DNA of 64,000 nucleotides. Origin: Thermomonospora echinospora (GTDB taxonomy: Bacteria; Actinomycetota; Actinomycetes; Streptosporangiales; Streptosporangiaceae). Location of the stretch: NCBI RefSeq assembly GCF_900108175.1, contig NZ_FNVO01000004.1, positions 434,001 to 498,000 on the forward strand, written 5' to 3'. Both the position numbers and the translations under genes were made by a program. Of this stretch, positions 36,800 through 47,528 are shown piece after piece; position 1 is the first letter of the stretch, and the number at the start of each line of letters is the position of its first letter. The notes under the pieces were generated by a model. The model did not search any database and was not told the origin of the DNA. It worked only from the letters and a program-made list of their open reading frames with translations.

Positions 36800-37918
36800 G
36801 TGAGACCGGTGAGTGGGAACCATCGAAGCGGGAGCCACCGCGCCGACGGCGGAGGTTACCGTGGGGACGGCGGCGGATACGGGCATGGGCGCGGGGGCGA
36901 GGAGCCGCCCGGGCGCAGCGGCTCCTACCGGGATCACCCGGCCGACGGAGGCCGATATCCACACGGTGGGAGCGGCCAGTACGACAGCGGCCGGCATCGC
37001 AGCGGTCAGTACGACGCCGGCCAGTACGACGGTGGCCAGCGTCGCAGTGGCCAGTACGACGCCGGCCAGTACGACAGTGGTCAGCGTCGCGGCGGCCGGT
37101 ACGACAGCGGTCAGTACGAGGGCGGCCGACGCCGTAGCGGCGAGTACCGCAGCGGCCGTTACGACGCCGGCCGGTCCACCGGCGGCCGGTACCCGCGCGG
37201 CAGCAGCGGAAGCCACCGGATCGTGCACAGCCGGCCGCCGCGCCGCCGGCTGGCCGCCGTGCTGCTGGGCGCCGCCGCGGGGGTGGCCGCGTGCATCCTC
37301 GCGGTCTTCCTCGTGCTGGGCATGAACGAGGGCGATAAGGACACCGGCGGCATCGCCAACAGCGGCGCCACCACCGGTGAGGACGCCCCCGGCTCCGGCG
37401 AGCGCACCATCGTCCCCGACGCCTGCCAGACGGTCAGCGACGACCTCGCCGCCGAACTGGCGCCCGACGCCGACCGCACCCAGTCCGACACCTACCAGGC
37501 CAGCGACCGGCAGAACCAGTGCGTGTGGGGCGCCTACACCGGCAAGCACAAGCGCGTGCTGACCGTCGAACTGCGGGCCATCGCCGGAACGGGCGGCCGC
37601 ACCGGGGCCGACACGGCGGGGCAGACCTTCCAGACCGAGCGGGAGGCCGACGAGTCCGGCAAGTCGCTGCTGGCCGGCCACAAGCTCACCGAGAAGCGCG
37701 ACGTGCAGGACGTGGGCGACGAGGCGTACGTGATCTACGCGGTCGACTCCGCCCAGGACTCCGGCGAGGCGATCGTCAACGCCCGGCTGGGCAACGTCCT
37801 GGTCACCGTGCACTACTCGGGCACCGACGACGGCAAGGAGCTGGGCGCCGACCCGGCCATCGACGGGGCCACCGACGTCGCCAAGGAGGCCATCACCGCC
37901 CTAGGCGAGGGCGGCTGA
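36800..37918 (+). CDS. Membrane protein with YDxGQ repeats and DUF3558-like domain
   Basis: Unknown function, 372 residues from GTG 36800 (GTG 36809 possible). Residues 1-150 are Gly/Arg/Tyr/Ser-rich with repeated SGQYDAGQYD-type units. A single membrane helix lies near 152-175 (RRLAAVLLGAAAGVAACILA). The C-terminal ~180 residues start ERTIVPDACQTVSDDLAAEL and contain QNQCVWGAYTG; the two cysteines and this spacing resemble DUF3558 lipoproteins. It interrupts the tsaE-tsaB neighbourhood. Same overall design as the two proteins at 9.0-12.5 kb. Confidence 0.8.
   Translation: MRPVSGNHRSGSHRADGGGYRGDGGGYGHGRGGEEPPGRSGSYRDHPADGGRYPHGGSGQYDSGRHRSGQYDAGQYDGGQRRSGQYDAGQYDSGQRRGGRYDSGQYEGGRRRSGEYRSGRYDAGRSTGGRYPRGSSGSHRIVHSRPPRRRLAAVLLGAAAGVAACILAVFLVLGMNEGDKDTGGIANSGATTGEDAPGSGERTIVPDACQTVSDDLAAELAPDADRTQSDTYQASDRQNQCVWGAYTGKHKRVLTVELRAIAGTGGRTGADTAGQTFQTEREADESGKSLLAGHKLTEKRDVQDVGDEAYVIYAVDSAQDSGEAIVNARLGNVLVTVHYSGTDDGKELGADPAIDGATDVAKEAITALGEGG
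36970..37170 (+). repeat. Imperfect tandem repeats coding for YD-x-G-Q units
   Basis: Units containing CGGCCAGTACGAC or close variants recur about every 15-45 bases and encode QYDAGQYDGGQRRSG-type segments. Copy-number variation between strains would keep the frame. Confidence 0.75.
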
Positions 37919-37991
37919 CGCCCGCGGGCTCGCTCGTTTCCCGCGTGCTCCGGGGGCCACGGCGTCTCCACTGCGGGTAACCTCTGGACCC

Positions 37992-38684
37992 GTGCTGGTC
38001 CTGGCTTTCGACACCGCGACCGCAGCGGTCACCGTCGCGCTCTACGAGTGGATCCCGGGCGCGGGAGTGCGGCCGCGCGCCGCCGCCGACGCGGTCGACG
38101 CCCGCCGCCACGCGGAGGTGCTGACCCCCGCGATCGCCGGCGTGCTGGCGGAGGCGGGCGCGGTCCCCGCCGACCTGAGCGCCGTGGCCGTGGGCGTCGG
38201 CCCCGGCCCCTACACCGGGCTGCGGGTGGGCCTGATGACGGCGCGGGCGCTGGGTGAGGCGCTCAAGATCCCGGTGCACGGCATCTGCTCGCTGGACGCG
38301 ATCGCCTGGGCGTCCGCCCGCGACGAGCCGTTCGTGGTGGCGACCGACGCCCGCCGCAAGGAGGTCTACTGGGCGCGGTACGAGTCGGCGCGGGTGCGGA
38401 CCACCGGCCCGGCGGTGAGCCCGCCCGCCGAGGTGCTCGCCGAGCTGGGCGTCGGCCCGGGCGAGCTGCCCGTCATTGGCGAGGGCGCCGCGCTCTACCC
38501 TGCGCAACTGGGTGCCGCCGCCGACCCCCTCCCGCTGCTGCCGTCGGCCGCCGCGCTCGCCGAGCTGGCCGTCACCCGGCTGTCCGGGGCGGACGGGTTG
38601 CCGTTGCTGCCCCCTGAGCCGCTCTACCTGCGCCGGCCGGACGCCCGGGCCCCCGGTCCCCGCAAGAAGGTGAGCCAGGGATGA
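37992..38684 (+). CDS. tsaB: tRNA t6A biosynthesis protein TsaB
   Basis: Inactive ASKHA-fold partner of TsaD. The 230-residue protein starts at GTG ([20 protein letters not shown]) and has [17 protein letters not shown] and the conserved [21 protein letters not shown]. Overlaps rimI by four bases. Together with tsaD and tsaE it makes t6A at A37 of ANN-decoding tRNAs. Confidence 0.95.
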   Translation: MLVLAFDTATAAVTVALYEWIPGAGVRPRAAADAVDARRHAEVLTPAIAGVLAEAGAVPADLSAVAVGVGPGPYTGLRVGLMTARALGEALKIPVHGICSLDAIAWASARDEPFVVATDARRKEVYWARYESARVRTTGPAVSPPAEVLAELGVGPGELPVIGEGAALYPAQLGAAADPLPLLPSAAALAELAVTRLSGADGLPLLPPEPLYLRRPDARAPGPRKKVSQG

Positions 38685-39175
38685 CCGCCGCGCTGCGGGC
38701 GATGACGGCCGCGGACGTGCCCGCCGTCATGGCGCTGGAGAACGAGACGTTCCCCGAGGACGCCTGGAGCGAGCAGATGCTCCGCGACGAGCTGGCCGGC
38801 CAGCCGCACGCCCGGCACTACGTGGTCGCCGAGGAGCCGTCCGGCACGATCGTCGGCTATGCCGGGTTGGCCGCCGCGGGCGGGCAGGGCGACGTCCAGA
38901 CGATCGCGGTGCGCGCCGACCGGCAGGGCCGGGGGGTGGGCGCCGCGCTGCTGACCGAACTGCTGGCCGAGGCCGCCCGACGCGGCTGCGCGGAGGTCTT
39001 CCTGGAGGTGCGCGCCGACAACGACCGGGCCCGCGCCCTGTACGAGCGGTTCGGCTTCGAGCGCATCGGCGTGCGCAAGTGCTACTACCAGCCGTCCGGT
39101 ATGGACGCCATCGTGATGCGCTGCCAGGCGCGCGAGTCCGGGCCGGCCGGCTTTGTGAGGGGGAACGTACGGTGA
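38681..39175 (+). CDS. rimI: Ribosomal protein S18-alanine N-acetyltransferase
   Basis: GNAT acetyltransferase of 164 residues: [20 protein letters not shown], then the acetyl-CoA loop [15 protein letters not shown] and [19 protein letters not shown]. Usually the tsaB-rimI-tsaD order is conserved, and this holds here with overlaps at both ends. Named from sequence and context; a general protein N-terminal acetyltransferase role is possible. Confidence 0.92.
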   Translation: MTAALRAMTAADVPAVMALENETFPEDAWSEQMLRDELAGQPHARHYVVAEEPSGTIVGYAGLAAAGGQGDVQTIAVRADRQGRGVGAALLTELLAEAARRGCAEVFLEVRADNDRARALYERFGFERIGVRKCYYQPSGMDAIVMRCQARESGPAGFVRGNVR

Positions 39176-40209
39176 TCCGCGACTCCGAGCCCCTGGTATT
39201 GGGCATCGAGACGTCCTGTGACGAGACGGGGGTCGGCGTCGTCCGCGGCACCACGCTGCTGGCCGACGCCATCGCCTCCAGCGTGGACGAGCACGCCCGG
39301 TTCGGCGGCGTGGTGCCCGAGGTGGCCTCCCGGGCCCATCTGGAGGCCATGGCGCCCACCGTGGAGCGGGCGCTGGCCGAGGCGGGGGTCGCCTTCGCCG
39401 ACGTCGACGCAATCGCGGTGACCGCCGGTCCCGGGCTGGCCGGGGCGCTGCTGGTCGGGGTGGCCGCCGCCAAGGCCTACGCGCTGGCGCTGGGCAAGCC
39501 GCTGTACGGGGTCAACCACCTGGCCGCGCACGTGGCCGTCGACCAGCTCGAACACGGCCCGCTGCCCAAGCCGTGCGTGGCCATGCTGGTCTCCGGCGGG
39601 CACTCGTCCCTGCTGCTGGTCCCGGACGTGGCCACCGACGTGCGGCCGCTGGGCGCCACCGTGGACGACGCCGCGGGCGAGGCGTTCGACAAGATCGCCC
39701 GGGTGCTGGGGCTGGGCTTCCCCGGCGGCCCAGTGATCGACCGGATGGCCCGCGAGGGCACCGCCGACGCCATCGCCTTCCCGCGCGGCAAGTACGACGA
39801 CGGCACCTACGACTTCTCCTTCTCCGGGCTGAAGACCGCGGTGGCGCGCTGGGTCGAGGCGCGCGAGCGGGCCGGCGAGCCGGTCCCGGTCGCCGACGTG
39901 GCCGCCTCGTTCCAGGAGGCGGTGGTGGACGTGCTGACCGCCAAGGCGCTGGCCGCCTGCCGCGCGCACGGGGTGAAGGACCTGCTGGTGGGCGGGGGAG
40001 TGGCGGCCAACTCCCGGCTGCGGGCGCTGGCCGCGCAGCGCTGCGAGGCCGCCGGGGTGCGGCTGCGGGTGCCGCGGCCCAAGCTGTGCACCGACAACGG
40101 CGCGATGGTGGCCGCCCTGGGCGCCGAGCTGGTCGCCTCCGGGACCGTCCCCTCCGAGCTGGACCTGCCCGCCGACTCGGCCCTGCCCATCACCACCATC
40201 CGCCTCTAG
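39172..40209 (+). CDS. tsaD: tRNA N6-adenosine threonylcarbamoyltransferase TsaD
   Basis: Transfers the threonylcarbamoyl group to A37 of tRNA. The 345-residue ASKHA protein starts at GTG ([20 protein letters not shown]). It shows the metal-binding His pair in [10 protein letters not shown], the phosphate loop [13 protein letters not shown] and the C-terminal Asp in [13 protein letters not shown] overlaps the rimI stop. Its stop TAG is part of a CTAG that also ends the convergent phosphotransferase gene. Confidence 0.96.
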   Translation: MIRDSEPLVLGIETSCDETGVGVVRGTTLLADAIASSVDEHARFGGVVPEVASRAHLEAMAPTVERALAEAGVAFADVDAIAVTAGPGLAGALLVGVAAAKAYALALGKPLYGVNHLAAHVAVDQLEHGPLPKPCVAMLVSGGHSSLLLVPDVATDVRPLGATVDDAAGEAFDKIARVLGLGFPGGPVIDRMAREGTADAIAFPRGKYDDGTYDFSFSGLKTAVARWVEARERAGEPVPVADVAASFQEAVVDVLTAKALAACRAHGVKDLLVGGGVAANSRLRALAAQRCEAAGVRLRVPRPKLCTDNGAMVAALGAELVASGTVPSELDLPADSALPITTIRL

Positions 40210-41174
40210 GGCTCCCGGACTCGGCCGGTGGCGGCGCCCAGGCGGGCCAGGGGGCCGGTCAGGTAGTCCTCCAGCGGCGCGACGAGGGACCGGTCGAGGA
40301 TCCGGCCGTCCTGCTCGGGCAGCAGGTCGACGACGCTGCGCAGGTCCCAGTAGGGGTCGTGGACGTAGCCGCCGGAGACCCGGTCGAAGGCGTCCAGGAA
40401 CCGGTCGGCGACCGCCGGGCCGTAGCGCAGCGCCAGGCTCCAGCGCATCTGCGCGATGTCGACCGCGATCGGCCCGTAGGAGGCGGCGGACCAGTCGACC
40501 ACCCCGGTCAGCCGGCCGTAGGACCACAGTGTGTTGCCCGGCTGGTAGTCGCGGTGGATGAAGCGCGGCGCGGCCTCGGGGGCGGGCCGGGCGGCCAGCT
40601 CGAACGCCTGCTCCCACAGCCCGGCGCGGACCGCGTGCTTGGGCGGCAGCCGCACGTTCAGCCGGTTGTAGGGGACGTACGGCGGCATCGTGGCGGCGCC
40701 GCTCAGCGAGTGCACCGCCAGCAGCGCGGCGGCCAGCTGGATCAGGTACTCGGACAGCTCGTCGGCCCCCGGGCCGGGCGGGTGGCCGATCAGCCGGGTG
40801 ATCAGCAGCGCCGGGGCGTCGCAGTAGGCCCCGGCCGGGTCGGCGGCCACCAGTTCCGGGGTGGGGATCGGGCAGCCGGCCAGCAGCGCCAGCGCGGCGA
40901 TTTCGCGCTCGGGGGAGAACTCCGGCTCGGTGGCGGCCCGGTCGCGGTCGGCCCAGCGGCGCAGTACCAGCCGGTGCACGCTGCCGGAACGGCTCTCCAC
41001 CAGCAGCGCGTGGTTGACGTGCCAGGTGCCCCCGGCCAGCGGGCGGACCATCTTGACCTCGGCGCCCGGGCCGAGGCACTGCTCCACCCAGCGCAGGGTG
41101 TCACCGCCGGGGGGCCGGATGGGTGCCTGCAGCGGCGGTACGGATGCCTGGGAACGGGTCACGCGGTCCATCAA
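40206..41174 (-). CDS. Aminoglycoside phosphotransferase-fold protein
   Basis: A 322-residue kinase-like protein. The catalytic loop is [16 protein letters not shown] (Brenner-type HxDxxxxN), followed by [17 protein letters not shown], where the Asp is the metal ligand. The N-terminal lobe contains [18 protein letters not shown]. Such proteins phosphorylate varied small molecules (choline, homoserine, macrolides, aminoglycosides); nothing identifies the substrate. The ATG at 41174 or 41171 may start it. Two 14-bp palindromes lie just upstream. Confidence 0.85.
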   Translation of the reverse strand: MMDRVTRSQASVPPLQAPIRPPGGDTLRWVEQCLGPGAEVKMVRPLAGGTWHVNHALLVESRSGSVHRLVLRRWADRDRAATEPEFSPEREIAALALLAGCPIPTPELVAADPAGAYCDAPALLITRLIGHPPGPGADELSEYLIQLAAALLAVHSLSGAATMPPYVPYNRLNVRLPPKHAVRAGLWEQAFELAARPAPEAAPRFIHRDYQPGNTLWSYGRLTGVVDWSAASYGPIAVDIAQMRWSLALRYGPAVADRFLDAFDRVSGGYVHDPYWDLRSVVDLLPEQDGRILDRSLVAPLEDYLTGPLARLGAATGRVREP

Positions 41175-41179
41175 AACGG

Positions 41180-41193
41180 ATTCCGAACGGTAT
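41180..41193. promoter_or_regulatory. 14-bp palindrome, site 1, upstream of phosphotransferase gene
   Basis: ATTCCGAACGGTAT (minus strand ATACCGTTCGGAAT) lies 6 bases upstream of the phosphotransferase start and differs by one base from the second site at 41299-41312. A regulator bound here would block translation or transcription start of that gene. Confidence 0.5.
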
Positions 41194-41298
41194 TGGGAGT
41201 GATTTTGCGAAGACGGAACGTAGCAAAATGCACGTCATCGGCATGTCGGTGCGATCACTGTTCGGTCGTGACCGTCGATTGACGGACATAAGGTACGG

Positions 41299-41312
41299 AT
41301 ACCGTTCGGTAT
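41299..41312. promoter_or_regulatory. 14-bp palindrome, site 2
   Basis: ATACCGTTCGGTAT is a perfect palindrome, extended to 16 bases as GATACCG-TT-CGGTATC. It is 119 bases from site 1, centre to centre. The pair suggests a looping or two-site operator for the phosphotransferase gene. Confidence 0.5.
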
Positions 41313-41379
41313 CTGAAAGGCGGTTCTCGGTGATCCATCGCGGGTTACGAGCGGCCGGGCCGCGGCCATGAGCGCGGCT

Positions 41380-42450
41380 TTAGTCCTTGTCCTCCTGCCG
41401 GGGGCGCAGCAGCACCTCGGCCAGCGCGAGCATCGTCTTCTCCAGGGTGGCCAGCCGCCGCAGCACGTCCTCGCGCACCACGCCCACCTGTGCGGCGACG
41501 TCGCCGTGTACTCCGGTGACCTGCTTGCCGATCTCGTCGTGCACCGCCTCGACCCGCCTGGTGACGTCGCCGTGCACCGACTCCACCCGGCGGGAGACGA
41601 CGTCGACCCGGGCGGTGAGGTCCGCCAGCGCGCCGTCCACCCGCCGGGCGACCTCCTCGTGGATGCCCTCGATCCGGCGCCGCACGTCGTCGTGGCCGTC
41701 CTCGAATCGGCGGGAGAACTCCGCCAGCCGGCCGGAGAACCCCTCCAGCCGGCCGTCCAGCCCGGCCAGCCGGCCGCCGACGCCCTCCACCCGGCCGTCG
41801 ACGGCGTCCAGGCCGTGCTCGACCCGCTCGGCCAGCTCGGCGCACGAGCGCTCCACCCGGACGGTGATCTGCCGGACCGAGTGCTCCAGCCGCTCGCCTC
41901 GGTGCCCCAGCTCGGCCAGCGCCCTGTCGATCCGGTTGAAGCGCACCGAGGCGGCCTCCATGCTGCCCTGCAGCCGGTCCAGACGGCGGGCCATCTCGTC
42001 CATGCGCTGGGCGGCCTGCTCGGCGGTGGCCTGGACGTCCCGGGTGCCGTCCAGCACCCCCTGGAGCCGGGACAGGCCCTCGTCCACCTGCTCGGCCACC
42101 ACGGTGACGTCGGCCCGCAGCGCGGGCAGCTCGGCGACCGGCTCGGCCCGCTCGGCGACGGCGTCGATGTGCTCGGCCAGCCCCTCGGCCCACTGCGGCG
42201 GCCGGCCGGACAGCCGGTCCAGCTGCCCCAGCACGCCGTCCAGCCGCCCGGTCAGGCCGCCCAGCTCGCGTTCCCTGACCTCGCGCAGCAGCCATTCCAC
42301 GCCTTCCATGCGCCGGCGCAGCTCGTCCAGGACCTGGCCGTGCGAGCGCTGGTCGTGCACATGGTCCTGGGCCGCCCGGGCGAGCAACTCCCGCATCCGG
42401 TCCGAGACCGGTTGACCCACCGCCTGCCGGAAGCTGTGGTTGTTTTCCAC
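41380..42450 (-). CDS. Long coiled-coil protein
   Basis: Unknown function, 356 residues from GTG 42450. From about residue 40 nearly the whole chain is heptad-like and charged, with many Val/Leu at a/d positions and recurring units such as RRVESVHGDVTRRVEAVHDE and RLDGVLGQLDRL. It ends ALAEVLLRPRQEDKD. No domain, signal or membrane segment is seen. AGGGGCTT upstream supports the GTG; the frame is open for 29 more codons. The repetitive 11-residue feel (RxVxxVHxxV) resembles apolipoprotein- or SMC-like filament proteins. Confidence 0.75.
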   Translation of the reverse strand: MENNHSFRQAVGQPVSDRMRELLARAAQDHVHDQRSHGQVLDELRRRMEGVEWLLREVRERELGGLTGRLDGVLGQLDRLSGRPPQWAEGLAEHIDAVAERAEPVAELPALRADVTVVAEQVDEGLSRLQGVLDGTRDVQATAEQAAQRMDEMARRLDRLQGSMEAASVRFNRIDRALAELGHRGERLEHSVRQITVRVERSCAELAERVEHGLDAVDGRVEGVGGRLAGLDGRLEGFSGRLAEFSRRFEDGHDDVRRRIEGIHEEVARRVDGALADLTARVDVVSRRVESVHGDVTRRVEAVHDEIGKQVTGVHGDVAAQVGVVREDVLRRLATLEKTMLALAEVLLRPRQEDKD

Positions 42451-42895
42451 CCGAAGCCCCTTCGTGTGCCGAAGCGCGAACGAATATGCACGGCATTGAA
42501 TCCGGTGAAGCCAACTGTAGTGGTTTCCGGACGGCATTATCGGGCGGGACGAAAGGGTGGCACCGGCTGCCGATCGCGGCTGTCATCCGAAAGTGCGGAC
42601 GCATCGCCCGGACGGGGAATCGGCCGTTCTAGGGGCCGATGTTCCCGGCTGGGCGGTGCCTATGTCCGGGTGCTCGGCCGGATGGCACCTATGCCTGTGT
42701 GCTCGGTTGGACAGCACCTATGCCTGTTTTGCCACCCCTGCCGGGCGGTGGCGCGGCCGGCCCGCTCCCGGTGCCCGGCCGGCGGCCGGCGCGATCCGGC
42801 TCTTTCGCAATTCTGCCCGCCGGATTGCCGAAGCTCCGGCGTGCCTGCGGCGGAACGGGAAGACGCGCCGCAAAGAATCGGCCTTTTTTGCGGGG
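42451..42895. other. 445-base intergenic region with 29-bp repeats
   Basis: No credible gene. It includes the promoter region of the coiled-coil gene (minus strand; a TTCACC-N17-TATTCG pair on that strand near 42482-42510 is a weak candidate) and the 29-bp repeats at 42655-42741. GC content is lower than in the flanking genes around 42500-42545. Confidence 0.5.
42655..42741. repeat. Two and a half 29-bp direct repeats
   Basis: Units at 42655-42683 (GGTGCCTATGTCCGGGTGCT...), 42684-42712 (GGCACCTATGCCTGTGTGCT...) and a partial third from 42713 (AGCACCTATGCCTGTTTTGC). Shared core is CCTATG-CC-G-GTGCTCGG. Origin unknown; could be iteron-like binding sites. Confidence 0.65.
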
Positions 42896-44161
42896 TCATG
42901 ACGTGTCGCGTGCGGAGGCTTTGTGTTGTTCGAGGCTTGGGAGATCTTTCGGATGCGTCAGCAGGGCCACCGGCGCCTTGCCCACCCGGGTGAGCACCAG
43001 CGTCAGCTCCTGTTCGCCGTGTCCCGAGGTCCGGCGGCCCTTTCCCCCGAAACCCAGGTCATGGCGCAGCCGCTGCACGTCCACCGCCGAGCCGCGCTTC
43101 TTGACCGTCAGCGTCCCGATCCGCCGCCGCCGCAGCTCCGCGCGCAGCCGCTTGACCGAGAACGGCATCACCTCGTCGATCTCGTAGGCGGCGGCGAACG
43201 GCGTCGCGACCAGGGCGTCACCGGTGATGTAGGCGATGTGCTCGTCCGCCAGCCCGCCGCCGACCGCCGCGGCCACCTCGGCCACCAGGTGCGCCCTGAT
43301 CACCGCGCCGTCCGGCTCGTACAGGTACCGGCCCCACTCCCGTACCGGCGCCGTCCCCGGGTCCTCCTCCGGCGCGAGTGTCCACACCCGGCCACGTCCG
43401 TCCAGCAGGGTCGCCCGGCGCCGCGCCCGCCCCGCCAGCGCTCCCGACCACAGCGCCGCCTCCTTGACGTCGCCGGCCACCGAGATCCACTCGGTCTCCG
43501 TCCCCTCCGGGACGGCCTCGTACGGGATGCCCGGCGCCGCCTTGACGCACCCGGCCGGGGCCCGCCCCACCAGCTCCAGCACCACGTCCAGCGGCGGCTC
43601 GTACGACCGGGGGTCGAACACCCGGCCCCGCGAGGTCCGCCGCCCCGGGTCCGCGAACACCGCCGCGAAGCCCGCCGGGTCCTCCTCGGTGGCGTCCCCC
43701 TGCCGTACCGACGCCAGGTCCGACAGCCCGAGCGCCGTGAGGTTGGCCCGGGCCACCGCCGCCGTCAGCGGGTCGCGCTCTACGCCCTCGCCCCGGCACC
43801 CGGCCCGCGCCCGCGCGGCCAGGTCCGCGCCGATCCCGCACCCGAGCTCCAGCACCCGGCCGCCGTCGAGGTACGCCGCGAACCGCCGCGCGCGGTACTC
43901 GGCCACGCACGCCCGCGTGGACTGCTCCAGGCCCGCCTGGGTGAAGTACATGCGGGCGGCGTCGTCACCGAACTTCTCCCGGGCCCGCGCCCGCAGCCGT
44001 ACCTGGGTGAGCGCCGCCGCCACCAGAGCGGCCGGATACCGCTCCCGCAACCGGGAAGCGGTGCCGAGCAGGCCGTCCTCGCTGACGTCCGCCTCCGCCG
44101 CCTCGGCCAGCAACGCCTGCCCGGGGCCGCTGAGCAGCTCCTCGAAGCCCTCCAAATCCAC
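42896..44161 (-). CDS. Class I SAM-dependent methyltransferase with THUMP-like C-terminal domain
   Basis: A 421-residue protein. The N-terminal helical region includes ARMYFTQAGLEQSTRACVAEYRA split over residues about 70-92. The SAM site VLELGCGIGADLAARARAG lies near residue 103, with GEGVERDPLTA and FADPGRRTSRGRVFDP after it. The C-terminal half is the THUMP-like domain of this actinobacterial family (GDVKEAALWSGAL, EHIAYITGD, VKRLRAELRRRRIGTLTVKKRG). It probably modifies RNA, but the target is unknown. The GC-rich ends agree with its neighbours. Confidence 0.88.
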   Translation of the reverse strand: MDLEGFEELLSGPGQALLAEAAEADVSEDGLLGTASRLRERYPAALVAAALTQVRLRARAREKFGDDAARMYFTQAGLEQSTRACVAEYRARRFAAYLDGGRVLELGCGIGADLAARARAGCRGEGVERDPLTAAVARANLTALGLSDLASVRQGDATEEDPAGFAAVFADPGRRTSRGRVFDPRSYEPPLDVVLELVGRAPAGCVKAAPGIPYEAVPEGTETEWISVAGDVKEAALWSGALAGRARRRATLLDGRGRVWTLAPEEDPGTAPVREWGRYLYEPDGAVIRAHLVAEVAAAVGGGLADEHIAYITGDALVATPFAAAYEIDEVMPFSVKRLRAELRRRRIGTLTVKKRGSAVDVQRLRHDLGFGGKGRRTSGHGEQELTLVLTRVGKAPVALLTHPKDLPSLEQHKASARDTS

Positions 44162-44308
44162 GTCCAGACATTACTGAGGGTCGTCAACCCGCGGTGCCGC
44201 AGGCGCCACCGCGGGAACGTGCGGTACGGGCGAACCCGGAGGCGGCGAGGGGGTCCCGGGTTCCCCGGCCGTTCACCTGAGCGGCGGATGGGTGACCCCG
44301 GGCCCGTG

Positions 44309-44335
44309 TTGACGAGGTAGAGGGGACGGCATAAT
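44309..44335 (+). promoter_or_regulatory. groES-groEL promoter
   Basis: TTGACG (44309-44314) and CATAAT (44330-44335), spacer 15-16 bases, are the best sigma-70-like pair upstream of groES. The CIRCE operator starts 10 bases after the -10, so bound HrcA would overlap the transcription start. Confidence 0.65.
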
Positions 44336-44344
44336 CTCCATGAC

Positions 44345-44369
44345 TGGCACTCGGAGTATGAGAGTGCCA
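44345..44369 (+). promoter_or_regulatory. CIRCE operator (HrcA binding site)
   Basis: TGGCACTC-N9-GAGTGCCA, a perfect 8-base inverted repeat with the 9-base CIRCE spacer. The consensus is TTAGCACTC-N9-GAGTGCTAA, from which it differs only at the outer bases. It predicts heat-shock control of groES-groEL by HrcA. Confidence 0.93.
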
Positions 44370-44490
44370 ACCAAGCGACAAGGTCGGTCTGGCACCCGCG
44401 ACGACAGGCCGGTCCAGGGTCGCCTCTTCTGTCACATGTGCGACCGGCACGATCAGGCCGGTCGAGGACCATCGAAGGGGAGGTCAGATC

Positions 44491-44799
44491 GTGACGACCG
44501 CCACCAAGGTTGCTCTCAAGCCGCTCGAGGACCGCATCGTTGTCCAGCCGCTTGAGGCCGAGACCACCACCGCGTCGGGCCTGGTGATCCCCGACACGGC
44601 GAAGGAGAAGCCGCAGGAGGGCACCGTCCTGGCGGTGGGCCCGGGCCGCGTCGACGACAAGGGCAACCGCGTTCCGCTGGACGTCAAGGTCGGGGACGTC
44701 GTCCTCTACAGCAAGTACGGCGGCACCGAGGTCAAGTACAACAACGAGGAGTACCTCGTGCTCTCGGCCCGCGACGTGCTCGCGATCATCGAGAAGTAA
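44491..44799 (+). CDS. groES: Co-chaperonin GroES
   Basis: Heptameric lid of the GroEL folding chamber. The 102-residue protein starts at GTG ([20 protein letters not shown]), has the mobile loop [20 protein letters not shown], and ends [22 protein letters not shown] precedes the start. Followed by groEL after 168 bases; a strong hairpin lies between. Confidence 0.97.
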   Translation: MTTATKVALKPLEDRIVVQPLEAETTTASGLVIPDTAKEKPQEGTVLAVGPGRVDDKGNRVPLDVKVGDVVLYSKYGGTEVKYNNEEYLVLSARDVLAIIEK

Positions 44800-44826
44800 T
44801 TCCGACCGGCACGTACCGATACGTGA

Positions 44827-46587
<1,761 letters not shown>

Positions 46588-46925
46588 TCCAGGCCACCCG
46601 GCCCTGAGGGACCCCCGCCGGTCACGGCGGGGGTCCCTTTCGCTTCCGGGCGGGCGGCCGGGCGTCGAAAATGCGCGACCGGGGAAACGGCCGGAGATGA
46701 TGTCACCGCCGGTGATATCCGGAAGAAATCGCCGCGATCCCGGCACCGTCCGGAATGGGATCATCGCGTTTTGTGATATCGGCCGGGTTCTCTCCGCACT
46801 GTGACCATTCCGTTGTCGTGCACAGTGGAGACAGGCCCGACTCCGCTGGGCATCATGCTCTACGTGACCGAGGGACGCTTCGCCGGGACCACGACACGGG
46901 GGCTACCGATTCGGGGGGACGTGCT
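46588..46925. other. 338-base region between groEL and the sigma factor gene
   Basis: No gene. It holds the groEL terminator and a 13-base palindrome TCACCGCCGGTGA (46703-46715). The latter half should contain the promoter of the sigma factor gene; I see no certain one. Confidence 0.55.
46608..46645 (+). terminator. groESL operon terminator
   Basis: GGGACCCCCGCC (46608-46619) pairs perfectly with GGCGGGGGTCCC (46626-46637) around a 6-base loop, followed by TTTCGCTT. The clearest intrinsic terminator in the window. Confidence 0.85.
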
Positions 46926-47528
46926 ATGACGAGCGAAGCCAGGGCCTTGCGCACGGCGGCACGCCCCGACGAGGGGGATCTGGGGGATCTGACCACGCTG
47001 GCCGTGCAGGGTGATCCCGGGGCGATCGAGGTATTGCTCGCGCAGGTCCGCCCAATGGTCGTGCGCTATTGCCGTGCCCGCCTGGGCCGTATCTCCGGGC
47101 AGTACCACATCGCCGACGACGTGGCCCAGGAGGTCTGCATCGCGGTGCTGTCGGCGCTGCCCCGATATCGCGACATGGGACGGCCGTTCGCGTCATTCGT
47201 CTTCGGTATCGCCGCGCACAAGATCGCCGATGCGCTGCGCAGCGCGGTGCGCGCGGCGGTGCCCACCGAGGACCTGCCGGACGGCCCGGACGACCGGCCC
47301 GGGCCGGAGGAGACGGTGGTCCGCTACATCGAGGCCGAACGCGCCCGCGACCTGCTCACCCGGCTGCCCGACCACCAGCGCGAACTGGTGCTGCTGCGGG
47401 TGGTGGCGGGACTGTCGGCCGAGGAGACCGGTAATGTGCTGGGCATGACGGCGGGGGCGGTACGGGTGGCGCAGCACCGGGCCCTGGCCAGGCTCCGGGC
47501 GATGGCCAGTGAGGAGTCGATCGCTTGA
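46926..47528 (+). CDS. sigD: RNA polymerase sigma factor, SigD/ShbA-like (sigma-70 family, ECF-sized)
   Basis: A 200-residue sigma factor with region 2 ([60 protein letters not shown]) and region 4 ([51 protein letters not shown]). Length, lack of region 3 and position upstream of guaB match mycobacterial SigD. Its Streptomyces equivalent, ShbA, drives transcription of the principal sigma factor hrdB. The next gene starts within its stop (TTGA) and encodes the anti-sigma factor. Confidence 0.9.
   Translation: MTSEARALRTAARPDEGDLGDLTTLAVQGDPGAIEVLLAQVRPMVVRYCRARLGRISGQYHIADDVAQEVCIAVLSALPRYRDMGRPFASFVFGIAAHKIADALRSAVRAAVPTEDLPDGPDDRPGPEETVVRYIEAERARDLLTRLPDHQRELVLLRVVAGLSAEETGNVLGMTAGAVRVAQHRALARLRAMASEESIA

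Larger units (their letters stand above)
44162..44490. other. 329-base divergent region with groES control elements
   Basis: No gene. It holds the groESL promoter and CIRCE operator described below. The remaining 100 or so bases between CIRCE and groES are a leader without recognised structure. Confidence 0.7.

Noticed and set aside
42655-42741. 29-bp repeats as a CRISPR array
   Set aside because: Units abut without spacers and diverge after two copies; no cas genes near.
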